Positions 16,219-24,354 of a stretch of DNA of 64,000 nt are shown piece after piece (position 1 is the first letter of the stretch; the number at the start of each line of letters is the position of its first letter). The notes below the pieces were generated by a model, which saw only the letters and a program-made list of their open reading frames with translations, had not been told where the DNA came from and ran no database searches. The DNA lies in assembly GCA_937890005.1 (NCBI GenBank), contig CALBZA010000073.1, positions 26,813 through 90,812 on the forward strand. Reading direction: 5' to 3'. This DNA comes from an uncultured Verrucomicrobia subdivision 3 bacterium (GTDB taxonomy: Bacteria; Verrucomicrobiota; Verrucomicrobiia; Limisphaerales; DASXHY01). Position numbers and translations under genes: made by a program.

Positions 16219-16887
16219 TCAATCCTGGATGAAATAACTCAGGTTCTCGAGTTCGATGGCGAGATTGACGTTGTTCACCATCACTTCTTCGGGAACGGAG
16301 AGAACGATGGGGGAGAAGTTCAGGATGCCGACCACGCCGGCCTGGATGAGTTGATTGGCGACCTCCTGAGCTGCGGCTGCCGGAACAGAAAGGATCGCCA
16401 TCTTCACATTGTTCTTCTGGATGAACTCGGGCATCTCATCCATCCCGAGCAAAGGTTGCTTCAGCTTTTTGTCACGACGACGCTTCGGCTCGGCATCGAA
16501 TGCAGCGACGATTTCGAATCCTTCCTTTTCGAATCCACGATACGACAGCAGCGCAAGACCGAGATTGCCGACGCCGACGAGCACCACCGGCTGCAGCGAC
16601 GTCGTGCCCAGCTCGTCGGAAATCATTTTGGACAGCTCAGCAACATCGTAGCCCAGTCCGCGTGTGCCGAACTGGCCGAAGTAAGCGAGGTCCTTCCGCA
16701 GCTGGGTTGGTTTCACGCCCGCCACCTTTGCGAGCGCCTCGCTGGAAACAGTGTGCATGTTGTTGTCCTTGAGACGGGCGAGGCAGCGGAGATAAACCGA
16801 CAACCGGTAAATCGTCTTGCGCGGAATTTCTGGACGTTCGGCCTTTTTCAACGCGCGAGGAATAGGAAATTTTGCGTCGTGAATCAA
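16219..16887 (-). CDS. rex: redox-sensing transcriptional repressor Rex
   Basis: A 222-residue NADH/NAD+-responsive DNA-binding repressor. The N-terminal winged helix (about 15-85) carries IPRKTIYRLSVYLRCLARL, then VKPTQLRKDLAYFGQFGTRGLGYDV, the hallmark of Rex. The Rossmann domain (about 92-200) has the dinucleotide motif VLVGVGNLGLALL, and FSPIVLSVPEEVMVNNVNLAIELENLSYFI is the domain-swapped C-terminus. Rex represses fermentative and alternative respiratory genes when NADH is low, which fits a window that also encodes multiheme cytochromes. A small hypothetical gene lies 63 bases upstream on the same strand. Confidence 0.97.
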   Translation of the reverse strand: MIHDAKFPIPRALKKAERPEIPRKTIYRLSVYLRCLARLKDNNMHTVSSEALAKVAGVKPTQLRKDLAYFGQFGTRGLGYDVAELSKMISDELGTTSLQPVVLVGVGNLGLALLSYRGFEKEGFEIVAAFDAEPKRRRDKKLKQPLLGMDEMPEFIQKNNVKMAILSVPAAAAQEVANQLIQAGVVGILNFSPIVLSVPEEVMVNNVNLAIELENLSYFIQD

Positions 16888-16950
16888 TCTTCAACACGAC
16901 GGCAAAGTTGTTCGCGAGCCAGGCCATCGAACGTTTTCCAGCCGTCGCAT

Positions 16951-17160
16951 TCATCGATTCCACAAGAGATGAAGGTTTTCCACGCAGGCCATCGGAACGG
17001 TGAAAATGGTCCCATCGAACTCGACCGTGAAATTTCCAATGTCGAAGCCGACGATCTTTACCGTGGCCCCTTCGGGGAGTCCGTCCGGGAGTTCGTATCC
17101 ATCAAAGCCGCTTCGGACCACGGCCGTTTTGCCGACATAGTTGATTCGCTTTTTTCTCAT
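16951..17160 (-). CDS. small hypothetical protein upstream of rex
   Basis: A 69-residue protein from the ATG at 17160 (MRKKRINYVGK); a start at 17190 would add ten mostly Arg residues. The sequence alternates hydrophobic and polar residues with glycines (TVKIVGFDIGNFTVEFDGTIF), which suggests a small beta barrel, perhaps SH3-like. I recognise no family. It is on the same strand as rex, 63 bases upstream, and may be co-transcribed. Confidence 0.6.
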   Translation of the reverse strand: MRKKRINYVGKTAVVRSGFDGYELPDGLPEGATVKIVGFDIGNFTVEFDGTIFTVPMACVENLHLLWNR

Positions 17161-17321
17161 GCGCCGACGGTATCGACGACGCTGAGACAAAGACTGTCTG
17201 CTCCTGTTGGAACCCCAAAAATTAAAGCGAGTGCGCGTGAGTGAGAGCTGGACTGATGCGGCGCGCTGTGCGCAGGGAGGGGTTTGATGCGGCTGCCCCG
17301 CCGATGTGGCGGAAAAGAAAA

Positions 17322-17345
17322 AGGCGGAGGACGAATCCTCCGCCT
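17322..17345 (-). terminator. intrinsic terminator of the HU gene
   Basis: A perfect 10-bp stem (17322-17331 with 17336-17345) encloses a CGAA loop (TTCG on the transcribed strand). Read leftward it is followed by TTTTCTTTTCC, a good U-tract. It is 21 bases past the HU stop codon. Confidence 0.9.
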
Positions 17346-17366
17346 GAAAGACAAATGGCCGGACTA

Positions 17367-17654
17367 TTACTTGGAGCCGAGGATCGCGTCCTTGGCGGCC
17401 TTGGCCACGCGGAACTTCACGACGCGCTTCGCAGCGATCTTGATCTGTTCGCCGGTGGCGGGGTTGCGGCCCATGCGCGCTTTGCGATTGACCAGCACCA
17501 GCTTTCCGAGACCGGGAATGGTGAAGGTGTTCTTGGCGTTCTTGTAAGCGAGGTTGACAAGAGCTTCGATGGTTTCAGTGGCCTGCTTTTTGGTCAGACC
17601 GACGGTTTCCGCGATTGAAGCGGCGATTTGTGATTTAGTTAGAGTTTTTGCCAT
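17367..17654 (-). CDS. hup: HU-family histone-like DNA-binding protein
   Basis: A 95-residue nucleoid protein from the ATG at 17654 (MAKTLTKSQI); an upstream in-frame ATG adds 12 unrelated residues. The HU fold is clear: an N-terminal helical dimer core (IAASIAETVGLTKKQATETIEALV), then FTIPGLGKLVLVNRKARMGRNPATGEQIKI, which is the beta arm with the conserved RxGRNPxTG tip. HU binds and bends DNA with little sequence preference. A second, more IHF-like paralogue lies at 33888-34211. It is a single-gene unit with its own terminator. Confidence 0.96.
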   Translation of the reverse strand: MAKTLTKSQIAASIAETVGLTKKQATETIEALVNLAYKNAKNTFTIPGLGKLVLVNRKARMGRNPATGEQIKIAAKRVVKFRVAKAAKDAILGSK

Positions 17655-17771
17655 GCGCAGAGGAATATCGGCATTTCCTGAGCGTTTCAAGAGAAAGAGC
17701 GAACTTTTTTCAGGAAAATCGAGGCTTTTTCATGCACCATTTTCTTCGCGCCGACGGCTTTCAACTTCCCG

Positions 17772-18449
17772 TCAGAGAACCTTTCTCAGCGCCGTGTAAT
17801 ATCGCTTGGCAATCTTCTTCTCGCCGTTTTCATTTGGATGCGTTCCATCGACCGTGTCCTTGCGCGGATTGAAGCTTCCCGCGAGGTTCACCACACGCAC
17901 TTTCACACCGGCCTTTTTTTCAATTTTCACCGCCTTCTTGATGGCGCCCCGCAACTTGGACATTCCGCGTTTGTTCTGTCCGACGAAAGGCGTTGGCTGG
18001 GCGACGAGAATCACGACGTTCGGATTCGCGTCATGGAATTTTCCGATGATGGTGATCAGGTTGGTCGTCGAGTCGCCAGGTGGGATGCCTTCCAGCACAT
18101 CATTGGAACCAAGATCGAGCAACACCACATCGGGCGAGGTTGAGCTGATGATGGAATCCGCTGCAAACAGGCCGTCGGAGGTGGTCCATCCGGGATGCCC
18201 TTCATGATTTTGATCGAACTCGCTGTTGCCTGGAGCGCCGCCCGTCACGCCGGTTTGTGTTCCGACAAAATCGACGCTGTAGCCGGCATTGATCAGTTGT
18301 TGCCACAACCAGTAGCGGTAGCTTGAGTTTGGAGAAAAGGAGGAGGTCACTGAATCCCCGAAAGGCAGGATTCGAGTTTGTCCGATTGCGGGAGACGCGA
18401 CAAGAAACAGGCCGACGGCAACGGTGAGAATCATTTTCTGAAGTTTCAT
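17772..18449 (-). CDS. secreted SGNH/GDSL hydrolase
   Basis: A 225-residue secreted esterase-like enzyme. The signal peptide ends near residue 23 (ASPAIGQ). The SGNH blocks are visible: block I ILPFGDSVT with nucleophile S33, block III LDLGSNDV (G114, N116), and block V DGTHPNENG with D201 and H204. This arrangement, with NHEGHPGW between blocks, is typical of microbial carbohydrate acetylesterases and of GDSL enzymes in cellulolytic bacteria. It may deacetylate plant or microbial polysaccharide in concert with the GH9 cellulase; that partnership is inferred. Confidence 0.9.
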   Translation of the reverse strand: MKLQKMILTVAVGLFLVASPAIGQTRILPFGDSVTSSFSPNSSYRYWLWQQLINAGYSVDFVGTQTGVTGGAPGNSEFDQNHEGHPGWTTSDGLFAADSIISSTSPDVVLLDLGSNDVLEGIPPGDSTTNLITIIGKFHDANPNVVILVAQPTPFVGQNKRGMSKLRGAIKKAVKIEKKAGVKVRVVNLAGSFNPRKDTVDGTHPNENGEKKIAKRYYTALRKVL

Positions 18450-18544
18450 GAGCGCACTTTAAAAAATGAACTGGTGTGCACCAATGGAGCAAAAGCCCGA
18501 TGTCCGTTGGGGTAAATACTTGCCTGGCAAAGCTTCCGGCAGAC

Positions 18545-18967
18545 TTACGAAGGAAGCGGTTCGAGGCGCGGCTCGGCTCCGGCAATCAGCGGGTTGACCT
18601 GAAACGCACCTGCTTCCAGGCGTTGAAGCCACGCGGTGATCAGGGCAAGCGTTGCGGACACATCGAGGCGTTCGTGGATTGCGGGATACTTCTGGAGATT
18701 GGTTTCAGCCAGCCGGAAAAGAGCGGCGGCGGGCCTAAGTCTGTTTTTCTGAAGATGAACGAATGCGCCCGCAAGCTGGATGAGTCCTTTGTAGAAGGAA
18801 TAGTTGGAACTCGTGCGATCCTGCAGCCACAGCTCTTCGAGAACATCGTGCGCTTCGAAAAAGAGCTGCCGGTTGAAGCACTCGAAGTATCCGAGATAAT
18901 GCGGGTTCAGATCCTGTCCGTGAAACCGCTTGATCATTGCTGCGATGGCTGCGCTTTTCTTGCTCAC
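18545..18967 (-). CDS. DUF309 domain protein
   Basis: A 140-residue all-helical protein. The DUF309 signature is present: YFECFNRQLFFEAHDVLEELW, then FYKGLIQLAGAFVHLQKNRLRPAAALF, corresponding to the family's HEAHE.WE.LW and KGLIQ.AAA.HH patterns. The conserved His/Glu residues suggest a buried metal or catalytic site, but no function is established. No clear operon partner is adjacent. Confidence 0.85.
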   Translation of the reverse strand: MSKKSAAIAAMIKRFHGQDLNPHYLGYFECFNRQLFFEAHDVLEELWLQDRTSSNYSFYKGLIQLAGAFVHLQKNRLRPAAALFRLAETNLQKYPAIHERLDVSATLALITAWLQRLEAGAFQVNPLIAGAEPRLEPLPS

Positions 18968-19120
18968 GCGGGGAAATTAATGTCCGCCGGCAAAAAGACC
19001 AGAATTAGCGCTTGCCTAAGAACGGGCCCGGAGCCATGTTCCCAACCTCCGGCGGCACAAACGAGCCCGCTGGCTTTCTCCCCGGCCAACCCGATTTGCT
19101 GAGGAGCCTGACATTTATCT

Positions 19121-19339
19121 ATGAGTAGTGAACAACCGATCGAACTGGAAGGCGTGATCAAAACCGTGCTTCCGGGAACCATGTTTCGCGTGATGCTGGA
19201 CAACCAGCATGAGGTGCTGGCCCACATTTCCGGCAAGATGCGGAAGCATTTCGTCCGCCTGACCGTCGGCGACCGCGTGCGGATGGAAATGTCGCCCTAC
19301 GACCTCAGCAAGGCGCGCATCACTTTTCGGTTGAGATAA
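19121..19339 (+). CDS. infA: translation initiation factor IF-1
   Basis: A 72-residue S1-fold protein, exactly the family length. IF-1 occupies the A site of the 30S subunit during initiation. Recognisable features are IELEGVIKTVLPGTMFRVMLDN, EVLAHISGKMRKHFVRLTVGDRV and the C-terminal SPYDLSKARITFR. Unlike many bacteria, rpmJ does not follow it. A hairpin lies at 19351-19377 just after the stop. Confidence 0.97.
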   Translation: MSSEQPIELEGVIKTVLPGTMFRVMLDNQHEVLAHISGKMRKHFVRLTVGDRVRMEMSPYDLSKARITFRLR

Positions 19340-19350
19340 CTGTTTCCGTC

Positions 19351-19377
19351 GTCCGGACAAGAGTGTTTTGTCCGGAC
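19351..19377. terminator. hairpin just after infA, weak terminator candidate
   Basis: GTCCGGACAA (19351-19360) pairs perfectly with TTGTCCGGAC (19368-19377). It lies 11 bases after the infA stop, but no U-tract follows, so termination here is uncertain. Confidence 0.5.
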
Positions 19378-19535
19378 AGAACCTCCGTGCGACGCCATTG
19401 TCGTTCTCGCACTCGCCCGGATGCAGAAACAGCGCGGACTTGTTTAAGGAGATTTACGTTACGCTCAAGAGCCTTTAGCGGCTTCTTCTCCGCCAGAGGC
19501 TTCATGGTTTGTAAGGTTCGCGGTCTGTCGGTGCG

Positions 19536-19754
19536 TTATCTTCGGAACAACCACGCGATCAACGTCAACACCACGCTGATCAAAAGGCAGGTCACGACAG
19601 GGAAGTGAAAGCTGAAGTTTTCCTTCGTGACGTGAATGTCTCCCGGCAGCCGGCCGAACCAGCCTTTCCCAAATCCCATCCAGATCAAGCCACCCACGCC
19701 GACAAGAATCAGACCGGCAATCACCAAAAACTTTCCAATTTCATTCGATCCCAT
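19536..19754 (-). CDS. DUF2905 small membrane protein
   Basis: A 72-residue protein from the ATG at 19754 (MGSNEIGK); an ATG at 19763 and a GTG at 19766 are also in frame. Two hydrophobic helices (FLVIAGLILVGVGGLIWMGF and VVTCLLISVVLTLIAWLF) flank the family motif GRLPGDIHVTKENFSFHFPV. Function is unknown. It lies 36 bases downstream of the ABC exporter on the same strand. The gap is filled by a degenerate repeat (19754-19795) that leaves no recognisable ribosome site. Confidence 0.9.
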   Translation of the reverse strand: MGSNEIGKFLVIAGLILVGVGGLIWMGFGKGWFGRLPGDIHVTKENFSFHFPVVTCLLISVVLTLIAWLFRR

Positions 19755-19795
19755 ATCACTCATCACGCTTCACGTATCACGCATCACGTTTCACG
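19754..19795. repeat. degenerate tandem ATCACG/TTCACG repeat
   Basis: About 42 bases consist of alternating 7-9-base units of the form CATCACG, CTTCACG, TATCACG, GCATCACG and TTTCACG. It occupies the gap between the ABC exporter stop and the DUF2905 start. It resembles other short degenerate intergenic repeats in this window. Confidence 0.7.
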
Positions 19796-21617
19796 CCTGC
19801 ACATCCAGCTTCTCAAAACTTTCCTCAATGAACGTGGTTCCCTGAATCCGCGCGAGCTTTGCATACAACCCATCCTTCTCCATCAGTTCGTCGTGCGTGC
19901 CGCGTTCCACGATCTGTCCCTGCCGCATGACAAGGATTTGATCGGCTTTCCGAATCGTGCTCAAGCGGTGTGCAATGACGAAACTCGTGCGATTCGCCAT
20001 CAGTCGTTCCAGAGCTTCCTGAATCAACTTTTCCGTGGCTGTGTCCACGCTCGCGGTCGCTTCATCGAGAATCAGGATCGGCGAGTTCTTCAAGAGCGCC
20101 CGGGCGATGCTGACCCGTTGTTTCTCGCCAACGCTCAGTTTCACTCCGCGTTCTCCCACATGTGAGTCGTAACCGTCCGGAAGTTTGCTGATGAACTCGT
20201 GACAGTTCGCTGCCTTTGCCGCGGCGATCAATTCCGCATCCGTCGCATCCAGCCGGCCGTAGAGAATGTTTTCACGAATTGAACCGTTGAAGAGAAATGC
20301 TTCCTGACTGACGACGCTGATGTTCTCGCGCAGGGATTCGAGGGCGATGCCTTTGATCTCCTGGCCGTCGATGAGAATTCGTCCGCTCGTGGCCTCGTAA
20401 AACGCCGGCAACAGATTCACCAATGTTGATTTGCCGGCGCCGGTCGGCCCGACCAGCGCGATCATTTGTCCCGGCTTTGCATGAAGATGAATGTCACGAA
20501 GCACAATTCGGTTCTGGCCGTAACTGAAACCGACGTTCTCATAAACGATGTCGCCACGAACAGGTGTTTGAAGTTTGCCGGTTCGGTCGCTGCGCTCTTC
20601 TTCGGTGTCGAGAATATCAAACACACGCGCAGCGGCAGCGCGGGCCGACTGGAGCATCTGATTCAATCCATGCAAACGTCCGATGGGTTCGTAGAAGAAC
20701 ATTCCCGCGTACAACATGAATGCAACGAGTTCGCCGACCTCCATTCTGCCATTGATCACCAGCCAGCCGCCGACCCAAAGGACAATGCCGATGCCAAAAG
20801 CTCCGACGAATTGCATCGCCGGACCGTAACTCGCCCAGGCGCGCATCACGACCAACGTTCCGGTGCGGAGTTCGTCCGCACGCTTTTTAAATCGCTCGTC
20901 TTCATGCGACTGGCGTCCGAACGCCTTGATCTGGCGGATCCCCTGGAGGTTGTCCATGAGCAGAGCGTTCATCGCGCTCGAGGCTTCGCGCTGCAGCCGA
21001 TAACGCTTGTGCGCAGTGAGCGTGTACCACAACGCGCCGCCGATCAGGAATGGAACTGGAATCAATGACACCGCGCCGAGCACCGGACTGGAGTAGAACA
21101 TGAATACCAGCGCGCCGATGATGCTGAGAACAGCCACTGTGCCTTGCTCCACGCCATCTATCAGCAACCGCTCGACGTTGTTCACGTCTTCGATGATGCG
21201 TGTCATGAGATCGCCGGAAGAGCGCTGATCGAACCACGGCACCGGCAGCCGTTGCAGCCGCCCGTAAACCTGCCGGCGCATGTCGAAGATGACGTTCTGT
21301 TCGAGCGTGTTGTTGATCCGGATGCGGATGCTGTTGAAAACTTCACGAAGGAAAAATGCTCCGAGCAATCCGAGTGCAACCGGCGTGAGAAGATCGCGAC
21401 GGCTTTTTGTGATGACGTCATCGATGATCACCCGCGTCAGCTTCGGATAAAGAAATCCAGCCGCCAGCGAAAGAATGGCAAAGCCGATTGTGCCAAGAAC
21501 CATCCAGCGATACGGCCGCAGATAAACGCTGACACGCCGGACCACTTCGCCCGTCGGGCGGGGTTGAGACTTGAAGGTTGGATCGGTGTGTGAACCGAAG
21601 CCGCGATGGGAGGACAT
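19791..21617 (-). CDS. ABC exporter, fused permease and ATPase (MsbA/LmrA type)
   Basis: A 608-residue half-transporter. The membrane domain (about 35-325) has six hydrophobic segments. The nucleotide-binding domain (about 355-600) has Walker A GPTGAGKST (390-398), Q-loop SVVSQEAFLF, the signature LSVGEKQ (494-500), Walker B ILILDEA (514-520) and the switch His H550. It probably works as a homodimer that exports lipid, peptide or drug; lipid A core export (MsbA) is possible but cannot be asserted. DUF2905 follows on the same strand. Confidence 0.92.
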   Translation of the reverse strand: MSSHRGFGSHTDPTFKSQPRPTGEVVRRVSVYLRPYRWMVLGTIGFAILSLAAGFLYPKLTRVIIDDVITKSRRDLLTPVALGLLGAFFLREVFNSIRIRINNTLEQNVIFDMRRQVYGRLQRLPVPWFDQRSSGDLMTRIIEDVNNVERLLIDGVEQGTVAVLSIIGALVFMFYSSPVLGAVSLIPVPFLIGGALWYTLTAHKRYRLQREASSAMNALLMDNLQGIRQIKAFGRQSHEDERFKKRADELRTGTLVVMRAWASYGPAMQFVGAFGIGIVLWVGGWLVINGRMEVGELVAFMLYAGMFFYEPIGRLHGLNQMLQSARAAAARVFDILDTEEERSDRTGKLQTPVRGDIVYENVGFSYGQNRIVLRDIHLHAKPGQMIALVGPTGAGKSTLVNLLPAFYEATSGRILIDGQEIKGIALESLRENISVVSQEAFLFNGSIRENILYGRLDATDAELIAAAKAANCHEFISKLPDGYDSHVGERGVKLSVGEKQRVSIARALLKNSPILILDEATASVDTATEKLIQEALERLMANRTSFVIAHRLSTIRKADQILVMRQGQIVERGTHDELMEKDGLYAKLARIQGTTFIEESFEKLDVQA

Positions 21618-21679
21618 AGGTCAGGCGCGAGGTGCGGGGCTTGAGGCCAACGGGATGAGTCGTGATGGCAAGGTGTGGT

Positions 21680-22216
21680 TCATGCCGCGGACGCCTTTGT
21701 TTCGGTTTTGGAATTTAAAAAATCAACCATTCCCTTTGCGAACGGCGCAAGATCGCGCGGGGTACGGCTTGAAATCAGGTTGCCGTCGATCACCACGGGT
21801 TCGTCCACCCAGATGCCGCCGGCGTTTTCAAGGTCGTCCTTGATGCCACGCGAGCCGGTGACACGTTTGCCTTTGAGAATTTTCGCCGAAACAGGAATCC
21901 AGCCGCCGTGACAGATGAATGCCACCAGTTTGCCTTGCTCGAAAAATTCGCGTGTAAGCGAAAGAACCTTTTCGTCGCGCCGAAGTTTGTCCGGCATGAA
22001 ACCGCCTGGAATCAACAGTCCGCAAAAATCGCTGCTCTTCATTTCGCGGATGAGTGCGTCGGACTGCGCCGGATAACCGTGCTTGCCCGAATAAGTCTTC
22101 AACTCCGGACCTGCGACACGCATCGCGTAGCCGGCTTCTTCGAGGCGCAGCTTCGGATACCAGAGTTCGAGATCTTCGTAGATGTCATCCACGAACGTCA
22201 GCAACGTTTTTTGCAT
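21680..22216 (-). CDS. DJ-1/PfpI family protein
   Basis: A 178-residue protein of the class I glutamine amidotransferase-like fold. The nucleophile elbow AFICHGGW places C102 followed by H103, with the acidic partner region near FVDDIYEDLE at the N-terminus. GLLIPGGFMPDKLR and RTPRDLAPFAKGMVDFL fit PfpI-type proteins (protease, deglycase or stress-related members). Substrate is unknown. It is transcribed leftward, divergent from the GT2 gene. Confidence 0.9.
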   Translation of the reverse strand: MQKTLLTFVDDIYEDLELWYPKLRLEEAGYAMRVAGPELKTYSGKHGYPAQSDALIREMKSSDFCGLLIPGGFMPDKLRRDEKVLSLTREFFEQGKLVAFICHGGWIPVSAKILKGKRVTGSRGIKDDLENAGGIWVDEPVVIDGNLISSRTPRDLAPFAKGMVDFLNSKTETKASAA

Positions 22217-22366
22217 GGCTTACTTATTCTTCAAAACAGGTTGCGCCACAAGCCCGGGAAGGAACGGAGGAATGAACAGTGGAGAATGCAGAATGGTGAA
22301 TTCAATGCGCGGCCATCTTCGTTTTCTTTATTTCCTTCTGTGAATCATTCCGGCTTAGCTGTCTTG

Positions 22367-23035
22367 ATGAACTGGCTGGCAACCTGCGCTGTAATCATTC
22401 CGTGTCTCAACGAGGCACGGACGATTGGCGCTTTGGTGCAGTCCGTTCGTGCGCAGTTGCCAACAGTGATCGTTGTGGATGATGGTTCGTCGGACGCAAC
22501 TTCGCAGACGGCCAAAGCAGCCGGCGCAGTTGTCGTGCAAAACGAATCGCCACGGGGCAAGGGCGCTGCGCTTCAACAAGGATGGACTCTGGCACGCACG
22601 CGGGGATTCGAATGGGTGCTGACGATGGACGGCGACGGGCAACATTCGCCGGCTGACATTCCCGCGTTGTTGGACTGTGCCGGGCGAACGGACGCTGATC
22701 TGGTCATTGGCAATCGGATGCATGCACCCGAAAAAATGCCGTTCGTGCGTCGTGTTGTGAATCGCTGGATGAGCCGTCGCATTTCCAGGCGGATCGGAAT
22801 GAACCTGCCGGATTCGCAATCGGGCTTTCGTCTGATTCGATTAAGCGCCATTGCCCAAACGCCGCTTTCATCGAATCACTTCGAAATCGAATCGGAATTG
22901 CTGCTGAAGTTCGCGCGCGCCGGACGATGCATTGAATTCGTTCCCATCCAGGTGATTTACAAATCGGAGCAGAGCAAGATTCATCCGGTGCGCGACACGG
23001 TTCGATGGCTTCGATGGTGGAAATCAACGCGATAA
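22367..23035 (+). CDS. glycosyltransferase family 2 (DPM1/DPG synthase-like)
   Basis: A 222-residue GT-A enzyme from the ATG at 22367; a GTG at 22340 is an in-frame alternative. The GT2 start CAVIIPCLNEARTIGALV, the nucleotide-sugar-binding VIVVDDGSSD (D38, D39) and the metal-binding region VLTMDGDGQHSPADIPALL are clear, followed by GMNLPDSQSGFRLIRL. The last pattern is typical of dolichyl/polyprenyl-phosphate mannose or glucose synthases. It has no membrane helix, so it probably transfers sugar to a lipid carrier at the cytoplasmic face. The gene precedes the structured-RNA region. Confidence 0.88.
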   Translation: MNWLATCAVIIPCLNEARTIGALVQSVRAQLPTVIVVDDGSSDATSQTAKAAGAVVVQNESPRGKGAALQQGWTLARTRGFEWVLTMDGDGQHSPADIPALLDCAGRTDADLVIGNRMHAPEKMPFVRRVVNRWMSRRISRRIGMNLPDSQSGFRLIRLSAIAQTPLSSNHFEIESELLLKFARAGRCIEFVPIQVIYKSEQSKIHPVRDTVRWLRWWKSTR

Positions 23036-23248
23036 ACGATGGAAATAGGGAAGGGGAGAAAGGGTGAATTGGAGGGAAAAATCGGTCTGCCGGATTCAAA
23101 ACTTATTCACCACGTCCTTCGATGCGCACCCGCAGCGGTGAACAACTTTTCGGATGTGCGACCGAAATGTTCATTTTCTTCGAGAATTGAGCTGTTGAAA
23201 TTTTTCGGGTCTCGCCTTCGCGGTGAATAACCGGTGCATATCAATTCA
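23036..23248. other. intergenic region upstream of the structured RNA
   Basis: No credible coding sequence is present. A purine-rich stretch (23039-23083) follows the GT2 stop. The rest shows no strong hairpin. The promoter-like elements of the RNA start at 23249. Confidence 0.5.
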
Positions 23249-23276
23249 TTGTCGGATTCTCAAATTGCGATAGCAT
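23249..23276 (+). promoter_or_regulatory. sigma70-like promoter candidate for the large RNA
   Basis: TTGTCG (23249-23254) and TAGCAT (23271-23276) are separated by 16 bases in a locally AT-rich stretch. They predict a start near 23283, at the base of the first hairpin. The match is moderate, and verrucomicrobial promoter preferences are not well known to me. Confidence 0.5.
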
Positions 23277-23282
23277 AGTGCC

Positions 23283-24148
23283 AGTTCATTGAAAGAACTG
23301 AATCGGTGGACGGCGAATAAAATCGTCCCACAGGTTCAAGGATAATCCCAGGCGACTGGGGAAAGGCAGAGTCAGGCTGGTTGGCTCGGCCCCTCTTGAT
23401 GCGGATGAAACACTCTGCAGGCGGAGGCAGGATTCACCAGTTCCTCTGACGGCGGTCGCGCGCTGTCAGTAACGCGATGAAGGAACTCGGCGGCGAGGAA
23501 CGATTAGAAGCCGTTCCAAGCTGAGTCAAGTAACCCAGGCTGGTTTCGGGTTTGGGCGAATCGCAGTTACCCAGAGGGTAAACGGTTGCTACTGTGCATC
23601 AGCACGGGACGAACGACTCTGGCGGTCTTCGCGAGAAGATCTGCCAAGCGAAAGACGCTGAAAGGCGGGACAAAATGAGAGTTCGGACCGGGAAGGACAC
23701 GTGGTCTCGGCAGGACCCGTGAAAACCTTCCAAAACATCGGCGATGTTAAAAACGACACCGCTGAACTGTGAGCAAAATGCAACCTGAGAGAACAGAGGC
23801 GAGACCCGTGGCACCGGGCGAACGTTCCGTCACAAGCGGAAGCTGACCCGGCGCTAAGTGGTGAAGACGCGCACATCAAATCGCAGACGTGTCTTGACCT
23901 GGTTCGCAAGCCGGTGGCGCAACCACCAGCCCAAGCGAGCTGAAAAGCCTCACTCAAAATTCAGCCGCAGCAATGCGCTGGACGGCCCTGCTACGAGGCC
24001 GAAGACTCCGCTTGCCGTGGAGAATAGCGTCGGGAAGCCGGCAGCCACCTGAAGGTGAGCGCCAAATGTCGGCGCGGGAAAGAGAGCATGGCGAACTCCC
24101 ATCCCCGATTTGCCCCTGTTCAACCGAAAGGTTGGACAGGGGCTTTTT
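23283..24148 (+). ncRNA. large structured noncoding RNA candidate (about 866 nt), family unassigned
   Basis: This stretch has no credible ORF on either strand, yet it is rich in compact hairpins. Examples: 23282-23287 with 23295-23300; CCCAG/CTGGG around a GCGA tetraloop (23347-23360); GCAGAGT 23366-23372 with 23412-23418; a 12-bp interrupted helix 23439-23450 with 23465-23469 and 23481-23487; TTACCC/GGGTAA at 23577-23591; TCTTC/GAAGA with GCGA loop (23626-23639); GGAAGG/CCTTCC 23691-23731; AACATC/GATGTT 23734-23748; CACC-TGAA-GGTG 24046-24057; GCGCC/GGCGC 24059-24075. It has a promoter-like start and ends in a strong terminator. Size and ornateness recall GOLLD or ROOL class RNAs; I cannot assign it. 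I saw no RNase P, tmRNA or group II domain V core. Confidence 0.7.
24112..24148 (+). terminator. strong intrinsic terminator ending the large RNA
   Basis: A 14-bp stem (24112-24125 with 24130-24143, one G-U pair) closes a GAAA tetraloop and is followed by TTTTTGTTG. No coding sequence ends nearby, so it must end a noncoding transcript. Confidence 0.92.
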
Positions 24149-24235
24149 GTTGATTCAATGCGAGGCCAGCGCCGAATGAGATTCGGCTGGGCGTCAGCGG
24201 TCACTTGAACCCGCAATAGAGACGTCTGCAAAAAG

Positions 24236-24315
24236 TTGCAAGTGCCGGAGCGGGGAGCATTACTCCGCGCTCTAATCCAAGCAAACTTGCAGAGCATTGC
24301 TCCGCGCTCCGCTGA
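24236..24315. repeat. two imperfect copies of a GGAGCAT(T)GCTCCGCGCTC palindromic repeat
   Basis: Bases around 24250-24275 and 24292-24313 contain near-identical units with the core AGCATTxCTCCGCGCTC. Each can fold on itself (GGAG/CTCC). They lie between the large-RNA terminator and the 3' end of the leftward ThuA-like gene, and look like a REP-type intergenic element. Confidence 0.6.
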
Positions 24316-24354
24316 TACAATCAGCTTTTGCAGAGGCCTGCTCACGCACGCCAA

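Noticed and set aside
15035..16222. 395-codon leftward frame opposite the SulP gene
   Set aside because: Basic, low-information translation opposite a well-supported transporter.
19320..19505. 61-codon leftward frame beside infA, considered as a ribosomal protein
   Set aside because: It overlaps the infA 3' end and its hairpin, and does not match S21 or L36.
21908..22366. N-terminal 153 codons of the long rightward frame before the GT2 gene
   Set aside because: They are the reverse image of the PfpI-like gene; the GT2 domain starts at 22367.
23589..23957. 122-codon leftward frame within the RNA candidate
   Set aside because: The protein is Ser/Arg/Cys-rich with no recognisable pattern, and the region is better explained by RNA structure.
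23283..24148. RNase P RNA or tmRNA as explanation of the structured region
   Set aside because: Too long for either. I find neither the conserved P4 core (such as GAGGAAAGTCC) of RNase P nor a tag ORF and tRNA-like ends of tmRNA.
23283..24148. Group II intron
   Set aside because: No reverse transcriptase gene is present, and I see no domain V-like 34-base hairpin near the 3' end.
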